A stretch of DNA of 64,000 nt, from the NCBI GenBank assembly GCA_003134785.1, contig PLCN01000003.1:186001-250000 (forward strand), in the 5' to 3' direction. The DNA is from Spartobacteria bacterium. GTDB taxonomy: Bacteria; Verrucomicrobiota; Verrucomicrobiia; Chthoniobacterales; UBA10450. The translations under genes and the position numbers were made by a program. Within the stretch, counting starts at the first letter, position 1. Each line of letters starts with the position of its first letter. Below the pieces are notes generated by a model. That model made no database searches. It had not been told where the DNA came from and saw only the letters and a program-made list of their open reading frames with translations. Shown here one piece after another: positions 62,252-64,000 of this stretch.

Positions 62252-63244
62252 ATGAAACCTAAAATTCTGTCCAGCTCCATTGCCATTCTGCTCGTCGCCG
62301 GCCAGGCTTTTGCCGCCGATTCGAAAAAGGAAGCGCGGGTCACTCAGATCGTTCGCGATGTTAGAATCCTGCCCACGGACGCGGCAGCACGGGCGGCCGT
62401 AGTGAACGACCGCGTCGCCGAAGACACCGGCGTGCGGACCGGAGGAAACTCGCGCTCGGAACTGACCTTTGCCGATCTCACCATCACCCGCCTGGGCGCA
62501 AACACGATCTTCAGTTTCAACAAGGCGGGGCGCAACGACCAGGTCGATAGCGGCTCCATTCTCCTGCGTGTGCCGAAGGATTCCGGCGGTGGCCGTATCA
62601 AGACGAGCGCGGTTACTGTCGCGGTGACCGGCACCACTCTGATCGTGGAATCCACCCGCGGCGGTAGGAACAAATTGATCGTCCTGGAAGGGAGCGCGCG
62701 GCTTTCCCTGGTCAAGTATCCCAAGCAGTTTCAGAACGCGCGCGGTGGGCAAATGATCGATGTCCCGCCCGGCGCTACCACCGTTCCGCCGCCGACGAAT
62801 ATCGATCTGAACGATGTCATGAAAAACCACCCGCTCATCACCGACTTCCCGCCCTTGCCGAGTCGGGATCTGATCGTCGCCACGAGCCAGCAGCAACCGC
62901 CGCCTCCACCCCCAAATCCGAGCGGGCCTTCTGTGTTGCCGATCCTTCCCGTGATCGACTTACTCGGAGGTGGGTTTAACCGCGGACCTCATCGCGGTCC
63001 TACTACTCGACGCAATAATCCGCCCGGCACCACCCAAACGTACCCTCAAGGCCCCGGGCACACTCAGACCAATCCCAAATCCACCCCGCCCCCGGTAATT
63101 TACCGGAAACCGCCGGGTCAGACCAACGCCCAGACCAGGGTCCCACCGGTGACAACCAAGGCGCAAACTTTTCCCAAGACCACACCCTCGCCCAGGAGAG
63201 TGCCAAAGAGGAAACCTACCCAGACTGATAATGGCCCGCGGTGA
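62252..63244 (+). CDS. Secreted FecR-domain protein with Pro/Thr-rich tail
   Basis: 330 residues from ATG 62252 (leader KILSSSIAILLVAGQAFAAD); the start at 62213 would add 13 residues. Residues 25-170 form a FecR domain: VRTGGNSRSELTFADLTITR, LGANTIFSF, DSGSILLRVPKD and TVAVTGTTLIVES. Residues 215-330 are low complexity, rich in Pro, Thr, Gln and Asn (QQPPPPPPNPSGPS). It may be a surface or periplasmic beta-rich scaffold. No FecI-type sigma or TonB receptor is adjacent, so classical FecR anti-sigma work is unlikely. Confidence 0.85.
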   Translation: MKPKILSSSIAILLVAGQAFAADSKKEARVTQIVRDVRILPTDAAARAAVVNDRVAEDTGVRTGGNSRSELTFADLTITRLGANTIFSFNKAGRNDQVDSGSILLRVPKDSGGGRIKTSAVTVAVTGTTLIVESTRGGRNKLIVLEGSARLSLVKYPKQFQNARGGQMIDVPPGATTVPPPTNIDLNDVMKNHPLITDFPPLPSRDLIVATSQQQPPPPPPNPSGPSVLPILPVIDLLGGGFNRGPHRGPTTRRNNPPGTTQTYPQGPGHTQTNPKSTPPPVIYRKPPGQTNAQTRVPPVTTKAQTFPKTTPSPRRVPKRKPTQTDNGPR

Positions 63245-63267
63245 GTAGCTTGGCTTACCAATAGCGA

Positions 63268-63999
63268 GTGCGGCCAACTGGATTCCTACTTGTGACGTCC
63301 CAGCGCCTATCCCTGGTTCTTTCCGCGTTACTTATCGCCCTGGGTTTGGGTGTCGCGGGTTACTTCATCGGCGAGGGAATATCGGGAAGAAAGAGTGGAA
63401 GCCGGATCATCTCGGTCAAGGGACTCTCAGAGAAGGAAGTTCCGGCGAGTGTTGCTACCTGGACGATAGGCTACGCGGCGAACGGGAATGATTTGGGCGA
63501 GATCAACAAGAAGCTGGCCGAAAGCACCAAGGCCGTTTTGGCTTTCCTCCAAGAAGCAGGTTTCGCGGAGACCGACCTGTCCGTCCAACCGCCTTCACTG
63601 CATGATACCAGCATGGACGTGCGCGAGAAGGATACCCCGCCGCCACCCGAACGATACCGCGCCGACCAGTCGGTCTTGTTACGCACGGCGAAGGTCGATG
63701 CGATCAAACCTGCGCTGGCTTCCGCTTCGAACCTGATGGTGAGCGGCGTGCTTCTTTCCGGCAAGGCAGAACCGAACTACATCTTCAATCAACTCAACGA
63801 CATCAAGCCGGGCATGATCCAAGAGGCGACCAGGAACGCCCGGATAGCCGCGGAACAATTCTCGCGCGATTCGCAAACAACCTTGGGAAAATTACGGAAT
63901 GCCTCACAGGGTTGGTTTCAAGTGGAGAACCGCGACGCAGCTACACCGGAACGCAAGATCGTCCGGGTGGTAGTGGATGTGGAGTACGAAATAAACTAG
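63268..63999 (+). CDS. SIMPL-domain (DUF541) membrane-anchored protein
   Basis: 243 residues from GTG 63268 (an internal GTG at 63292 is an alternative). A membrane anchor (LSLVLSALLIALGLGVAGYF) is followed by the SIMPL domain: RIISVKGLSEKEVPASVATW, then TKAVLAFLQEAGFAETDLSV and a C-terminal RKIVRVVVDVEYEIN. SIMPL proteins sit in the periplasm; proposed roles include oxidative-stress protection. It starts 23 bases after the FecR-domain gene, probably co-transcribed. The stop is at 63997-63999, complete in the window. Confidence 0.88.
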   Translation: MRPTGFLLVTSQRLSLVLSALLIALGLGVAGYFIGEGISGRKSGSRIISVKGLSEKEVPASVATWTIGYAANGNDLGEINKKLAESTKAVLAFLQEAGFAETDLSVQPPSLHDTSMDVREKDTPPPPERYRADQSVLLRTAKVDAIKPALASASNLMVSGVLLSGKAEPNYIFNQLNDIKPGMIQEATRNARIAAEQFSRDSQTTLGKLRNASQGWFQVENRDAATPERKIVRVVVDVEYEIN

Positions 64000-64000
64000 G

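Overview
The window looks like chromosome of a G+C-rich, Gram-negative, probably soil-dwelling Verrucomicrobiota (Spartobacteria/Chthoniobacterales-like). This is an inference from gene content, not a proven assignment. The supporting traits are an exosortase fused to an EpsI domain, duplicated orphan FtsX/MacB-type permeases of the kind common in Acidobacteria and Verrucomicrobia, many signal-peptide proteins, and very many intergenic palindromes. No rRNA, prophage, intact insertion sequence or CRISPR array was seen.

Layout. 1-8.1 kb: an edge-truncated N6-adenine DNA methyltransferase, an ECF sigma/anti-sigma operon with a secreted partner, an M1 aminopeptidase, an M50 protease, a GNAT enzyme and rpmH. 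8.1-12.8 kb: an EamA exporter, a double-FtsX permease and an AttH-like lipocalin hydrolase in one operon. 12.9-14.65 kb: a decapitated hybrid histidine kinase abuts, head to head, a decapitated outer-membrane beta-barrel gene. 14.7-25.7 kb: tRNA-Lys, nadE, a CPBP protease, a second hybrid kinase, the exosortase-EpsI fusion, a secreted endonuclease/phosphatase-fold enzyme, a GlcD-type oxidase and fabI. 25.8-34.1 kb: an accessory stretch of unrecognised small secreted and membrane proteins, diverged direct repeats, an intact orphan permease and a decayed PIN toxin-antitoxin pair. 34.2-48.6 kb: an aldo/keto reductase, a PEGA Ser/Thr kinase, an FHA-adenylate cyclase, a frameshifted orphan permease, a GH18-deacetylase-GT2 fusion coupled to a GH26-like lipoprotein, an internally deleted phospholipase D relic and glycerate kinase. 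48.8-56.0 kb: one long leftward run holding a TlpA-like protein, cystathionine beta-synthase, a cystathionine gamma-synthase/lyase, aroC, a CvpA-like protein, a four-helix-bundle protein and gatB. 56.2-64 kb: rpsA, an M20 dipeptidase, asnS, a zinc-ribbon MBL protein, a FecR-domain protein and a SIMPL protein.

Functional links. The cystathionine enzymes form a reverse transsulfuration pair. The Ser/Thr kinase and the FHA-cyclase could form a phospho-dependent signalling pair. The 1129-residue fusion and its GTGA-coupled lipoprotein look like an exopolysaccharide synthesis and processing unit.

The most unusual signals are two sequence families. (1) The exact 9-mer CTCGTTAGG occurs ten times by hand count, five on each strand, where base composition predicts fewer than one. 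Inside genes it forces TTA or AGG codons, and it is absent from 15.6 to 37.9 kb, which includes the accessory stretch. It behaves like a DNA-uptake-type signal. (2) Small palindromic elements have shared ends (CTGTAG...CTACAG) but variable interiors. One of 90 bp sits in frame inside a predicted signal peptide and another marks the end of a broken PIN toxin.
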